NCBI GenBank assembly: GCA_947169825.1
Contig: CAMVRE010000001.1
Span: 80,463 to 116,807 of the forward strand
Direction: 5' to 3'
DNA from: an uncultured Verrucomicrobiota bacterium
Lineage (GTDB): Bacteria > Verrucomicrobiota > Kiritimatiellia > RFP12 > UBA3636
DNA length: 36,345 nucleotides
Position 1 is the first letter of the stretch. Each line of letters starts with the position of its first letter. The position numbers were made by a program, and so were the translations under genes. A model generated the notes under the pieces. It saw only the letters and a program-made list of their open reading frames with translations. It was not told the DNA's origin and ran no database searches. This document shows, piece by piece, positions 20,500 to 30,003 of the stretch.

Positions 20500-21951
20500 C
20501 TATTTGGGGTTGTCGATCGTTTTGCGAAGCTTCGCCTCAAGATTTGGAAGCGAAAGCTGTTGCGCCAATTTCAAATAGTATTCTCGTTTCTCTTTCGGGA
20601 TCTTCGGCCATTCGCTTTTCCAGAGTCTGTCAGCATCATATGATTGCCCCAAATGGGATCCGGCCATAGGCAAAACGTTCTCCAATTCTTCGGCCAACAT
20701 AGAAATCATCGTCGGAGGTGTTTCGTCCTGCGGTATCTCTTCCAGCAGAATGAGCAAAATCCGCAACCAATTTGCATATGCTGCAAAGTTGCCAGACTCT
20801 CCAGCATGTTTTTTTGCGTCCGCCAACATACTCTGGACCTGTGGAAGAATAAGAAACATGGCATCTTTGGCTTGATGTTTCATGACCGACCGGATTGCGG
20901 AAATCTGACGAGATATTGGCGCTTTCATTTGCAATGAAGGATCGTTCATGTTTTTTATGCTGGTCAAAGCCAACGAAAGCCGTTTTTTGATTTTATCCCG
21001 GTTGTTCTTTTCATCGTCAATCGACTGCTTCAGTTTGTCCAAGAAGTGTATACAATCGGCTGTATTGATCGAATACATGGTTTGGTTTCCGGGATCGCGT
21101 TCAACTTTTCCCCCTTGAGGGGCGTGAATCAATCGGACCTGCATGGGGATAGATACGTCGGGAGTCTTGTAGACGTTCATGGCCCAATCGATGGCAGTTT
21201 TGATGTTCGTATCTCCGAGAGAATATCCGATGAACAACGTCGTGTATTCGCGAAGAAGCATCGTGAGTTTCCTCTGGACATAGTTCTCCGGTCGAAAAAA
21301 CAACTGATAGTCGTCTTGCGTAACAACGATTGAATCCGGAACCTGGATGCTTCCATGAATGTGCCAGATTGGAATTCGCGCGCCTGGAATGAATAAATCA
21401 TCTTTTTCAACCGATTTGCCCTTGATTCCCAATGCAGCTTCCAACACCGTATCATAGTTTGTCGTTATGATTCCGACTGGTCTGATCGCCAGCAAAAGTG
21501 ATTGAACATGGTTCCGCATTTCTTCAAGAGGGACCCACGTAGCCAAACTCGCTATTATAGATTTCATACAATGGACGGCCGAAGCGATTTCCTCTCCGGG
21601 ATTCTGTTTTATCCATTCTTCGCACAGTTTTGATGCAATTGCTGGACATGCATACTGAATATCAGGAACATTAATCAATCTAGCAGCATTTGCTGTTAGC
21701 GAATACTTCGCCGAATCGGGAAGAATATATCGATTAGGATCAAGTTTCATTCTTTGGCAGACTTCCCGCAAGAGTTCCGTCCACGACAAAACCGTTGGCT
21801 TGCCCGTAGAATCGACTGTGGGAACTACGGCTTTGGAAAATCCCGTTCCGACGAACAAAAGCAGCTTCCCTGTTGCGGCTGCTTTAGCCAACTCAGCAAG
21901 GATTTTCTCTTCTGTGTTCAGTTCTGTGTTATGTGTGTCGTTGTGTTTCAT
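20500..21951 (-). CDS. SIR2-family protein (putative NADase / defence-associated sirtuin)
   Basis: LLFVGTGFSKAVVP, GIITTNYDTVLEAALG, PIWHIHGSIQ, DDYQLFF, TLFIGYSLGDTNIKTAIDW; ATG at 21951 with AAGGAAAACC. Confidence 0.88.
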   Translation of the reverse strand: MKHNDTHNTELNTEEKILAELAKAAATGKLLLFVGTGFSKAVVPTVDSTGKPTVLSWTELLREVCQRMKLDPNRYILPDSAKYSLTANAARLINVPDIQYACPAIASKLCEEWIKQNPGEEIASAVHCMKSIIASLATWVPLEEMRNHVQSLLLAIRPVGIITTNYDTVLEAALGIKGKSVEKDDLFIPGARIPIWHIHGSIQVPDSIVVTQDDYQLFFRPENYVQRKLTMLLREYTTLFIGYSLGDTNIKTAIDWAMNVYKTPDVSIPMQVRLIHAPQGGKVERDPGNQTMYSINTADCIHFLDKLKQSIDDEKNNRDKIKKRLSLALTSIKNMNDPSLQMKAPISRQISAIRSVMKHQAKDAMFLILPQVQSMLADAKKHAGESGNFAAYANWLRILLILLEEIPQDETPPTMISMLAEELENVLPMAGSHLGQSYDADRLWKSEWPKIPKEKREYYLKLAQQLSLPNLEAKLRKTIDNPK

Positions 21952-22072
21952 GGTTTTCCTTGTTGTTTGCGAGAACTTGACGTCGTCTGTTGTGCGATTG
22001 GAAAATGGGTTGTTAGCTTGGTTTTGAAGTTCAAAGAAACGCGCCCTCGCTCGTTCCGCCAGCGATGGGTGT

Positions 22073-22131
22073 AGAGTAGCATTTTGCCCGGGCAAATTGA
22101 AGGGGGCAAACGTCAGAAATTCGTCAGAAAT
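22073..22131 (-). promoter_or_regulatory. E4: promoter module with tandem 11-bp motif
   Basis: CGTCAGAAATTCGTCAGAAAT at 22111-22131; 9 bp gap; TTCAAT (rc 22096-22101); 17 bp; TACTCT (rc 22073-22078). Confidence 0.75.
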
Positions 22132-22450
22132 GCAGATTGTGACGAGAACAGTGGTTCGCTCGCGCAGACGGGCGCACATGTCACATCGTCGTTTGCTGGA
22201 TGGATGCAAGGCGATATGCGGCCCCTGATGCTACACGCGTGGCGGACAACGACGATGCGAGCGTTGCGGCAAGCAGCTCCACCTCGATGGCGAGTGGGGA
22301 GTGTGGGAAGCGCATCACAGAACCGCCGTGAAATCCGGCGGCAGCGATGCTCCTTCGAATGGCGAGGCGCTTTGCCTTGACTGTCACAAGAAGACGCTAA
22401 CCTACGGTGGATAGGTCAAAGCGGCGGGACAGCAATGTCCCGCCGCTTTT
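22077..22450. repeat. Intergenic repeat copy B with terminal hairpin
   Basis: Homologous to 12601-12835 with ~120 bp extra sequence, ending in AAGCGGCGGGACAGCAATGTCCCGCCGCTTTT. Confidence 0.8.
22419..22450. terminator. Bidirectional-type hairpin terminator
   Basis: AAGCGGCGGGACA-GCAA-TGTCCCGCCGCTTTT; same hairpin at 24005-24036. Confidence 0.8.
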
Positions 22451-22817
22451 GAATGGTTGAGTGGGCCTTTTCGGTGTGCTCGGCTTCGGCAAGAATAATC
22501 CCCCACAATCATTCCCATCTCATTCCCATCTCGTCTTCGACTAGTGCAACGCGGTCAACCGCCTTGGTCAATCCAAAGGCGTATAGACAAGCGGAATGAT
22601 TGTTCCAACATTACATTGCTACCACAACAATTGTACCTTGTCCTGTTCAAGGCGTTTGTTACGCTGCATTAGTTGTTATTCCATTGTCCATCTCATTCTG
22701 GCGAAGAAAGACAACCGCCAGACATGGAAAAGACCTCGACATATCATTGCCGAGGTACATTTCCGGTTGACGAGAGACGACGGGGACCAATCGGAAACAT
22801 AGCCGTGCTATCGTTCA

Positions 22818-23789
22818 TCATTGTCCGTTGTAGGAAGAATTGCTGAGCCAGATCGGGAATTTGAGGCCGAGTTGTTGTCGCAAAAGATTGATAGTGGAAA
22901 CCAATTTTGCTCGGTTTCCATGCTGGGAGATGACAACGGAGGAAATGGCCCGGGCCATGCGATGGTTGAAACCAAACAACTTCGTTTCTATCCGAGGCTT
23001 TCCGCCGACGTATTTGTACCGTCTCCTCAATTCCGACTGCGAACACAAAACAATGAGACGACTTTCCTTCTCATGCGAGAAAGACTTGTTTTTGATTGCC
23101 GCAGCACACATGAAAATGGCTGACACAATCCGCTGCTTTTGCTCATCTAGACTTTTGGATTTGAATGCTTGGCTTTGGGTTTCACGCTCAAACACCTTCT
23201 GCAACAGTTTGCTAGCCTGTTCGTCGTTTGTATACCGGCAATGCATCATGTGAAAAGACAAATTTCCTCTTGGAAAGAGTGGGGCGGTTTCCTCCTCGAT
23301 GATTGCCTTTTGGATTGCATTGACATCAAAACCGATGGCGACGCCACCTTGGTTTCGATTTGTATAGGAAACCCATTGTGAAAGGGAATCCGGCTCTTCC
23401 GAAAACGAAACAACCCATGGCGTAATTGTGCCGGAATTGAGAAGATTTACGATGCGTTCTCTCGCGTCGATTTGGAACCGTGGAAGATCTTTCCGAATCT
23501 CATCGGGCAGAGTTTTACACAATTCCACTTCCCGAAGAGCAAGATGAACACCAAGGAAAAACTCATGTGTGTCGTTGAGCGACATGACATGTGTCGCAAG
23601 AAAGTCCCCGTTTTCCTTACACATCTCATTCATGACATCGAGAGATGTGTAATGAAATACCGATTTTTCAAGAGTCTCTTGTGGCATTTCATCAGTTTTC
23701 AGACATTCGGCGAGAATCTGTTCAACGGAACAAGCATTCGCGAATTCCCGAAGAAAAGGGAGTGTCTCATTCATGTGTTGTGTCTCCAT
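22818..23789 (-). CDS. DUF2971-like protein
   Basis: VFHYTSLDVMNEM...FLATHVMSLNDTHEFFLG...WVVSFSEEPDSLSQWVSYTNRNQGGVAIGFD...FSHEKESRLIV. Confidence 0.85.
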   Translation of the reverse strand: METQHMNETLPFLREFANACSVEQILAECLKTDEMPQETLEKSVFHYTSLDVMNEMCKENGDFLATHVMSLNDTHEFFLGVHLALREVELCKTLPDEIRKDLPRFQIDARERIVNLLNSGTITPWVVSFSEEPDSLSQWVSYTNRNQGGVAIGFDVNAIQKAIIEEETAPLFPRGNLSFHMMHCRYTNDEQASKLLQKVFERETQSQAFKSKSLDEQKQRIVSAIFMCAAAIKNKSFSHEKESRLIVLCSQSELRRRYKYVGGKPRIETKLFGFNHRMARAISSVVISQHGNRAKLVSTINLLRQQLGLKFPIWLSNSSYNGQ

Positions 23790-23886
23790 TTTGCCATTTG
23801 AATTTTTGCCCCATTATGCATTGGTCGTTTCTGTTGACTGTTTGTTGTTGTTAACCTTGCCGACAGTACGTTCTTGCGTAGCGCAT

Positions 23887-23955
23887 ATTGTAGGCGAAGG
23901 ATAGTCAATGGCAAGCACAAAAGGGCGCTTGAATCGTCAGTATTTCGTCAGCGGA
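23887..23955 (-). promoter_or_regulatory. E8: promoter module with degenerate tandem 11-bp motif
   Basis: CGTCAGTATTTCGTCAGCGGA at 23935-23955; 20 bp gap; TTGCCA (rc 23909-23914); 16 bp; TACAAT (rc 23887-23892). Confidence 0.75.
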
Positions 23956-24004
23956 CAATTCTTCTCGCGAGTGGAGACCGTGGAGGCAAAAACGCGGATA
24001 GGTC

Positions 24005-24036
24005 CAAGCGGCGGGACAGCAATGTCCCGCCGCTTC
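24005..24036. terminator. Hairpin terminator, same sequence as at 22419-22450
   Basis: GGATAGGTCCAAGCGGCGGGACAGCAATGTCCCGCCGCTTCTTTATT. Confidence 0.8.
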
Positions 24037-24169
24037 TTTATTCCGCCATCATCCATAACAGACAGTTAGCCCTCCGTCTTGCGTCACTTGAGAAACGAGG
24101 GCGTTTCCCTCCGTGCGAATCGGCGAGTTCGACCAATGTCAAACTCGATTGTCGAGAAGGAGAGATGCG

Positions 24170-26086
24170 CTATGTTTCTTCCGTGTTTCCGGGCGGGTCC
24201 AGAGTCGCTAACTCAAGCACGATAATCAAAGCCGGCGTCCATAACAGACGAGGAATGCTCGTGGTCACATGCCATTCGAAATCCGGTGCGCGACTGCACG
24301 CAAGGATCCATACAAATGCCACCATACAAAACAGTGCGAAGAACAACGCACGAAGAACTCGGCAATCATTCCGATTGAGATGCAGCCGATTCTCGTCTGA
24401 CACAATAAGACCCGTAAGCGAACCAGTGCGCCACCGACGCATCTTGTTCGCGATGCCGGCAATCGACCATCCTGTCGCGATGGCAATCGCCGGATAGGCG
24501 AATGCGTAGTGCCAGGGGGCTAGAAAGGCGAGGCGGAAAGAATAGGAAAGAACTTTCATTCCGCGCATGATTTCGGGTTGCCACAATGGAGCGAAATCGT
24601 TCAAGCCACCACCAGCCATACGAACGCCGGCGTGCCACGCAACGGGAAGCGCCAAGGCAATCGCCAAGGCCGAAACGAGGCGGGCCGCGGCCTGGAACTT
24701 GGAGCGATTTGGCAAACGGTCGAAAAACACGACGAACGCCAGCCTGACGAGCCAAGCCGCGATTGCAAATACCACTCCTTCGTTTTTGAACCATCCGGAC
24801 GCTCCGAGAAGGAACCATCCCATCCAGTCCTCGCGGCGACCGTCTCGCCAGACCCGTCGCCAACCGATCACCACGCACAACGCCATCAAGGGTTCCGGGT
24901 ATAGGAGCGAACCCATTTTCAGCGGAACGGGATCGAGAAACAGCGAGAGAATCCAAATCGCGGCGACAACACGGGCAAATCGTCCGTATTCCCCATTTCG
25001 GCAACATCCGTCCAGTACCGCTCCAAGCAAAACCGCCATCGCGGCGCATCCAACAAGCTGCGTCAGCCATTCTCCGCAACCGCCGGCCATGGCATAGCAC
25101 CCCAGAACGAGCGAAGCCATTCCCGGCGGATAGGCTGGCTCCGTGAGACGCCAGGCCGAATCGGTGAAAAATCCGGAAGGGAATCCACCCGACAAATACC
25201 AGAGTTTCGCCTTGCCGCCAACGACGGCCAGACCGTTCGGTGGGAGAAGGGAATGGGAAAGGGCAAGAAACGACAAGAGAAGAAATAGCGCGATGCAAGC
25301 AACCACCGAAAGATGTCTTGCTCGGTGTTCCGCCTTGTCGTGTCGGGGCGGAACCGTAAGAATCTTTCGGAAACCTCCAACCGAAAGAACAGAGATCAAG
25401 ACCGCCGCAAGGACGCATGTTCGATCCGTCGCGATTCCCGCCGCGGGAGAGATAGTCAACGACAAGGAAAACAGCGTCAGAACCAACGCGAGGCCGGCCC
25501 ATCTCCCAAACCAGAATCCCGCAACCGCCACCATCGCGACCGGGAGAAGACCTATCAATTCGCACCATGACGCAAATGGTACATTTCGATTCGATCCGGG
25601 GGCTATGCGGACGGCGTACCGATCTTTTCGAATCCACAATTCCCGGAATCCGACAGAGGCAATCTTTTCGAATCCGTTCGGCGCCGCATCCGCCCCGCGA
25701 AACGGAGGCTTGGTCGGTCTTGCCGGCGGAGAGAGAACGGCATCGACATCACCGACCTCTTCCGGCGATCCGTCAAGTACAGGAGTCGGACTTTGAAGCC
25801 ACGCGAGAAACTGAATCCGGGAATTCTCGACCGCTTGCATTCCCTGCGACGGGGAGCGCACAACGTACAGCCGTGCATCTGGGGCTATGGAGCTTTCGAC
25901 CATTCCGGCGATTCGTTCGTCGTAGCGCGGAGCGCGTCCCATCGAACGAGCGTCCCAGTATCGCCGGAGAGATCCAGAGATATCCCTTAGAACTTCTCCC
26001 ATTGACACGGCGACAGAAACCGCCGCAACAAGCGACAATAAAATGACTCGAACGTTCAGGGGCAGATCGGCGCGTCTATTCAACAA
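24170..26086 (-). CDS. Polytopic membrane protein (GT39/ArnT-like glycosyltransferase topology)
   Basis: 638 aa with about 10 hydrophobic segments; 11 nt overlap with the upstream esterase gene. Confidence 0.65.
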   Translation of the reverse strand: MLNRRADLPLNVRVILLSLVAAVSVAVSMGEVLRDISGSLRRYWDARSMGRAPRYDERIAGMVESSIAPDARLYVVRSPSQGMQAVENSRIQFLAWLQSPTPVLDGSPEEVGDVDAVLSPPARPTKPPFRGADAAPNGFEKIASVGFRELWIRKDRYAVRIAPGSNRNVPFASWCELIGLLPVAMVAVAGFWFGRWAGLALVLTLFSLSLTISPAAGIATDRTCVLAAVLISVLSVGGFRKILTVPPRHDKAEHRARHLSVVACIALFLLLSFLALSHSLLPPNGLAVVGGKAKLWYLSGGFPSGFFTDSAWRLTEPAYPPGMASLVLGCYAMAGGCGEWLTQLVGCAAMAVLLGAVLDGCCRNGEYGRFARVVAAIWILSLFLDPVPLKMGSLLYPEPLMALCVVIGWRRVWRDGRREDWMGWFLLGASGWFKNEGVVFAIAAWLVRLAFVVFFDRLPNRSKFQAAARLVSALAIALALPVAWHAGVRMAGGGLNDFAPLWQPEIMRGMKVLSYSFRLAFLAPWHYAFAYPAIAIATGWSIAGIANKMRRWRTGSLTGLIVSDENRLHLNRNDCRVLRALFFALFCMVAFVWILACSRAPDFEWHVTTSIPRLLWTPALIIVLELATLDPPGNTEET

Positions 26087-27452
26087 CGACCTCCCGGATC
26101 ACGACTGTTTCCGGAATTCTGGGTTCGGGAAGAATGCGGACGAAACGGACGGGGGGTCTCTGTTGGAACGAACATATCCCAGACGAACGCGAAAAACCAC
26201 CGCAGCGGGACCACGACTTTCCATCGGACGAGACTTCCACGCGACCGGACGACAATCGTCCGGTTCCATCCTGAAGACCAGATTTGACGGACACTTTTCC
26301 TTCGAACGGTTCCGGGAATTCGATTTGTAGCCAGTCTCCTTTCGCCATCGGCTCGGCGGAGACGTAGGCCGTTCCTTCCAATCCGTCCGCAACTCGTTCG
26401 GGGCCGGTTCGTTCGTCCCGTCCCGGTTTGCTCGCGGTGCAGCACGGCAGTGCCTTGTCGGTCGCCTCGACAGAATTCAATCCTGGCGGGATCGAGCGAT
26501 CCGGTAGCGCCACGGAAACGATGCCCGGCGAAGCGGGAACGGGTTTTCCGTCCGCCGTTTTCCCGAACATCCAATCCCAGACCGCCGGTTCGCGCCAGGC
26601 CGCGTCCCACGCGTTGTGCCCGGATGCCGGGTAACGTCCGATCCTGAAGTCGCCGCTTCTTTCGCGAACTGTCTTTCCGAGATCTTCGAAGTTGGCCCGC
26701 GCGCGATCGTCCGAGAACTCCCCTTCGTTGAAAAGAAGGTAGTAGTTTCCGGGGGCGTTCTCCGGAATCTTCTTCGGATACTGCGTTGCGGCAACGGGTA
26801 CCGCGGCCGCGAAACGACCGGGAAACTGGCTGCACAGCTCGAAGCTTGCCGCTCCTCCGTAGGAGAGGCCTGTGACATAGAGCCGGTTTGTGTCCACCGC
26901 GCCCGGACCGAGCTTCCGGATCGCCGCATACATCGCGTCGCAAACGAGGTCGGCCGGTTCGCTCGTCCAGCCCGGCTGGGCGCACCGGAACACCGAACCC
27001 GCGGGAAGCATCGGGGCGAAGAGGAAGCACGGATGCCGTTTCTGGAAATCCGGATGGCAGACGATGTCGAACACCGTACGCTGCCGGAATTGTCCGCCAA
27101 GGTCCGTGCCGTGCTCCCCATTGCCACCGAGATAGAGGACGAGCGGAAGGTTCCGGCGGTTTCCCGACGGAACGAACAAAAGAAAGGGAATGTCCTGCGA
27201 CGGACACCGCCCCGGATCCATCCGGTATCCTTCGGGCAGCTCGCGGTCTCTCCGGAACCATCCCGCTTGAAGACGGAGCTTCGACAGCTCCCCCTGTAGG
27301 CCGGGATTGGCCGGATAGGTTTCAATCCGGCCGGGGAATCCGAATCCCGGTCGAGGTGCGGGACCACCCGTTCCGGCGTCGATCCGATTAGAACCAAAGG
27401 ACAGGACGGAAAATAGGACGAAAATGCCCGCGACGACCGGAACCCTTTTCAT
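26076..27452 (-). CDS. Secreted alpha/beta-hydrolase (esterase) with C-terminal discoidin-like domain
   Basis: Signal peptide; LPLVLYLGGNGEHG, VTGLSYGGAASFELCSQFP nucleophile elbow, YPASGHNAWDAAW; C-term VADGLEGTAYVSAEPMAKGDWLQIEFPEPF. Confidence 0.85.
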   Translation of the reverse strand: MKRVPVVAGIFVLFSVLSFGSNRIDAGTGGPAPRPGFGFPGRIETYPANPGLQGELSKLRLQAGWFRRDRELPEGYRMDPGRCPSQDIPFLLFVPSGNRRNLPLVLYLGGNGEHGTDLGGQFRQRTVFDIVCHPDFQKRHPCFLFAPMLPAGSVFRCAQPGWTSEPADLVCDAMYAAIRKLGPGAVDTNRLYVTGLSYGGAASFELCSQFPGRFAAAVPVAATQYPKKIPENAPGNYYLLFNEGEFSDDRARANFEDLGKTVRERSGDFRIGRYPASGHNAWDAAWREPAVWDWMFGKTADGKPVPASPGIVSVALPDRSIPPGLNSVEATDKALPCCTASKPGRDERTGPERVADGLEGTAYVSAEPMAKGDWLQIEFPEPFEGKVSVKSGLQDGTGRLSSGRVEVSSDGKSWSRCGGFSRSSGICSFQQRPPVRFVRILPEPRIPETVVIREVVVE

Positions 27453-28573
27453 GGTTTGGATTCCTTTCGTGTAAAATACTCCTTGGCGGACTCCACCAGT
27501 TTTTTGTAGGGTTCGCCCATCTCGGACGCCTCGTCATCCAGTCTTGCCCGTTCTTCTGGCGGTGCCTTCGCGTATCGGACGGCAAAGCGGAAGAAAGGAA
27601 GAATCTCGTCGGGAGAGGAGATGCCGAACTGTTTCTTCAAGACAAAATTAGACCATTCGTCGTTGTTCGCTTCAAGGGAGACACCGCCCTCCCAGAAAAG
27701 GAACAGCTTGAAGCGTTCATTCGGCGGCGGCCGTTTCGACAAATCGTCCGGAGGGGGAAGCGAGTCCAAAAAAACAAGATAGCGCCGAGAGGAAAAAATA
27801 GGGGCCGACAAGACATCTCCTGCCTGACTTCGGGCAAGGAACACAATGCGGTTCGTGGCAAGAGAACCACTCAATGATTCCACAATCGAGATTCCATATC
27901 GCCGACCATCATGTTCGGAGCCTCCGCGAGGCAATGGATGAAGCGTTCCGGCCACGGCGGCAACGCTGTTTTCAATCAAATCCCAAATCGGATATTTTGT
28001 AGCCCTGCGATACCCGATGGTATCGTAATAATCAAACCTCTCGTCAAAAGTTGGTGGAACATCTGGTCTGTAGTGTCCCGACAAACGATAAACCATGGCA
28101 GTATTGTCCCACGACAATTGAAGTCCATGCTTTTGGAAGTCCGCAATGATTTTCATTGCTGTCGCTTCCACGTTGTGTGATCCAGAATATCGAAAAGGGT
28201 AGGTTAGACCGCCAGAAGTGTTCAAATGTCCAAACAATTGTCCGTATAGAACCAATTGTCTGAAGTTGTTGGTAACGAAACTCGGCACTTCAATTCCGTT
28301 GAAAGCCCAATCCGTTCCGTCAATCCACCGCTCCCCTTGGGCCATAGGAATCAAATTGCACCGCGAATAACACTCACGGAAAATGGGCCCAACAATCCGT
28401 TGGGACTGGCTCCAAGTTCGGAAATCGGAATCCTCGAGCATGGCCTTTACTTGAGAAGGTGGAGGCATTTCCTTTAGTAATTGGAGAGAACTAGGTTCGC
28501 TAGCACGATCTGCAAACGAAACCACTGCGAATCCCAAATGAACAATCATTTGAATTAGTGAACGAGGTGACAT
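27449..28573 (-). CDS. Secreted protein with one IPVW-type repeat unit
   Basis: CNLIPMAQGERWIDGTDWAF and IIADFQKHGLQLSWDNTAMVYRL align by eye with both units of the 30004-31143 protein. Confidence 0.7.
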   Translation of the reverse strand: MSPRSLIQMIVHLGFAVVSFADRASEPSSLQLLKEMPPPSQVKAMLEDSDFRTWSQSQRIVGPIFRECYSRCNLIPMAQGERWIDGTDWAFNGIEVPSFVTNNFRQLVLYGQLFGHLNTSGGLTYPFRYSGSHNVEATAMKIIADFQKHGLQLSWDNTAMVYRLSGHYRPDVPPTFDERFDYYDTIGYRRATKYPIWDLIENSVAAVAGTLHPLPRGGSEHDGRRYGISIVESLSGSLATNRIVFLARSQAGDVLSAPIFSSRRYLVFLDSLPPPDDLSKRPPPNERFKLFLFWEGGVSLEANNDEWSNFVLKKQFGISSPDEILPFFRFAVRYAKAPPEERARLDDEASEMGEPYKKLVESAKEYFTRKESKP

Positions 28574-28586
28574 GGAAGACTTCCTT

Positions 28587-29996
28587 TCAGTGAAGAATCT
28601 CAATCTGACCGGTCTCTTGTGCTTTTCCCGTTGCGGAAAACCTCCAAAACACCGATTTGATTGGAACGCTATCGATTGTGGTTGTTGCATTACATGTTTT
28701 CGGCACGGTTGTTGCGCAAAATGTCGCCGTTCGGAAAGTAAGAGATGCTTTTGTTCCATCTCTAAAAGGAGAAACAACTGGGCAATCACTGTAAATCCAT
28801 GTGTTCGCATCGTCGTACGAAACAATCACAGCAGCCGGATCAGAATCATAGGAATCAATACGCCAATCTGGGAAAACCCAGTCACAGCCATCTGAACCAT
28901 ATTGGTGAACGCCGGTCAAAGCCGATCCATCCGCATGTCTGGCCTCTCCTTTGACGAACTGGACAACTTGGAAATGCTCACGGCTTTCCATTTTTGGTGG
29001 TTCAAATCGAATGACCACATCGACAAAACGTTGACTTGCTGATACCAAAACACCTCCTGATTCAATCAAGCCATCCAGATATCCATTATCTAGTTCAACT
29101 GAAGGTCGCTCCCCTATGGCCTCTAGTCGTTCCACGATATTAACATCCATGTCCGAGACACTAAAAATGGTGAGCGACAATGAATCTTGACATTGGGAAA
29201 GATCCTTTGAAATTGCACGAACAAAATAATAACCTCCAATAGAGTCATCCAAGGAGAGGCATCCCTCTTCGGTTATCGACGGCCCAGAAATATCATCGCT
29301 TGGAAGAACAACCCATTCGATTCCTCCGGGCGAATAACAGTTTTGGGTTGTAATGGAAACATCTTCTAGACAACGAACGCATCCTTGTAAATTTTTTGGG
29401 GAAACTTCAATCCTGATCACTTCTACGTTGCAGGTGTCGTTCCAATCCGGGTTTTCGGAAAAGGCCGCCGTGACGGTATAGTGTCCTTGCCGGAGATTGT
29501 CCGGAATGGTGATCGAAGGCCCCCTTCCCGAAATGCCGGCGGGTTCGCTGCTCCAGATGACGTCCCAACGCCACCAAGTGCTGTCATCCGTCAAATTCAG
29601 TGTCGTTGCCGAGTCTCCATAGGGAACATAAACCGTATCCTGCTCGATGTCGATATGAATGGGAACGGCTTTGCCAATCCACGGATCCTCCCAGGTCCGA
29701 ACGTCCTTCGCACGAATCTGGATGGGCTTCTTTCCCGAAAGAGGAACGACCTTCGGTGTCTCGACCTTCATATCGCCGATGCCGATGACCGTGAGGGAGG
29801 CCGGCGCTTGCGCCGACGCCGTGTCCCGGAACACGGCGAAGTCGTCGCCGACCGCGAGGATGCCTCGGACCGACGGCGAGTCGGACGAAACGGCGACGAG
29901 TCCGTTGTCCGCCGTCACGGCGCGGCTCTCGCAAAAGCCGAGTGCAAAAATCGAGGCCGTCAACAAGATGAAATGTTTGGACGATGATGGAGACAT
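28587..29996 (-). CDS. Secreted paralog A (conserved N-terminal ~200 aa, divergent C-terminus)
   Basis: SRAVTADNGLVAVSSDSPSVRGILAVGDDFAVF...DTVYVPYGD...WSSEPAGISG...GHYTVTAAFSENPDWNDTCNVEVIRIEVSPK, closely matching 31552-32553. Confidence 0.8.
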   Translation of the reverse strand: MSPSSSKHFILLTASIFALGFCESRAVTADNGLVAVSSDSPSVRGILAVGDDFAVFRDTASAQAPASLTVIGIGDMKVETPKVVPLSGKKPIQIRAKDVRTWEDPWIGKAVPIHIDIEQDTVYVPYGDSATTLNLTDDSTWWRWDVIWSSEPAGISGRGPSITIPDNLRQGHYTVTAAFSENPDWNDTCNVEVIRIEVSPKNLQGCVRCLEDVSITTQNCYSPGGIEWVVLPSDDISGPSITEEGCLSLDDSIGGYYFVRAISKDLSQCQDSLSLTIFSVSDMDVNIVERLEAIGERPSVELDNGYLDGLIESGGVLVSASQRFVDVVIRFEPPKMESREHFQVVQFVKGEARHADGSALTGVHQYGSDGCDWVFPDWRIDSYDSDPAAVIVSYDDANTWIYSDCPVVSPFRDGTKASLTFRTATFCATTVPKTCNATTTIDSVPIKSVFWRFSATGKAQETGQIEILH

Positions 29997-30003
29997 GGCG
30001 ATT

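Noticed and set aside
12601-24036. Integron attC sites / cassette array
   Set aside because: No attC core (GTTRRRY) recognised and no integron integrase in the window; the repeats carry promoters and terminators instead.
26080-27397. Alternative-frame ORFs over the esterase
   Set aside because: Overlap a clear esterase with signal peptide and nucleophile elbow; alternative frames are Arg/Ser-rich.
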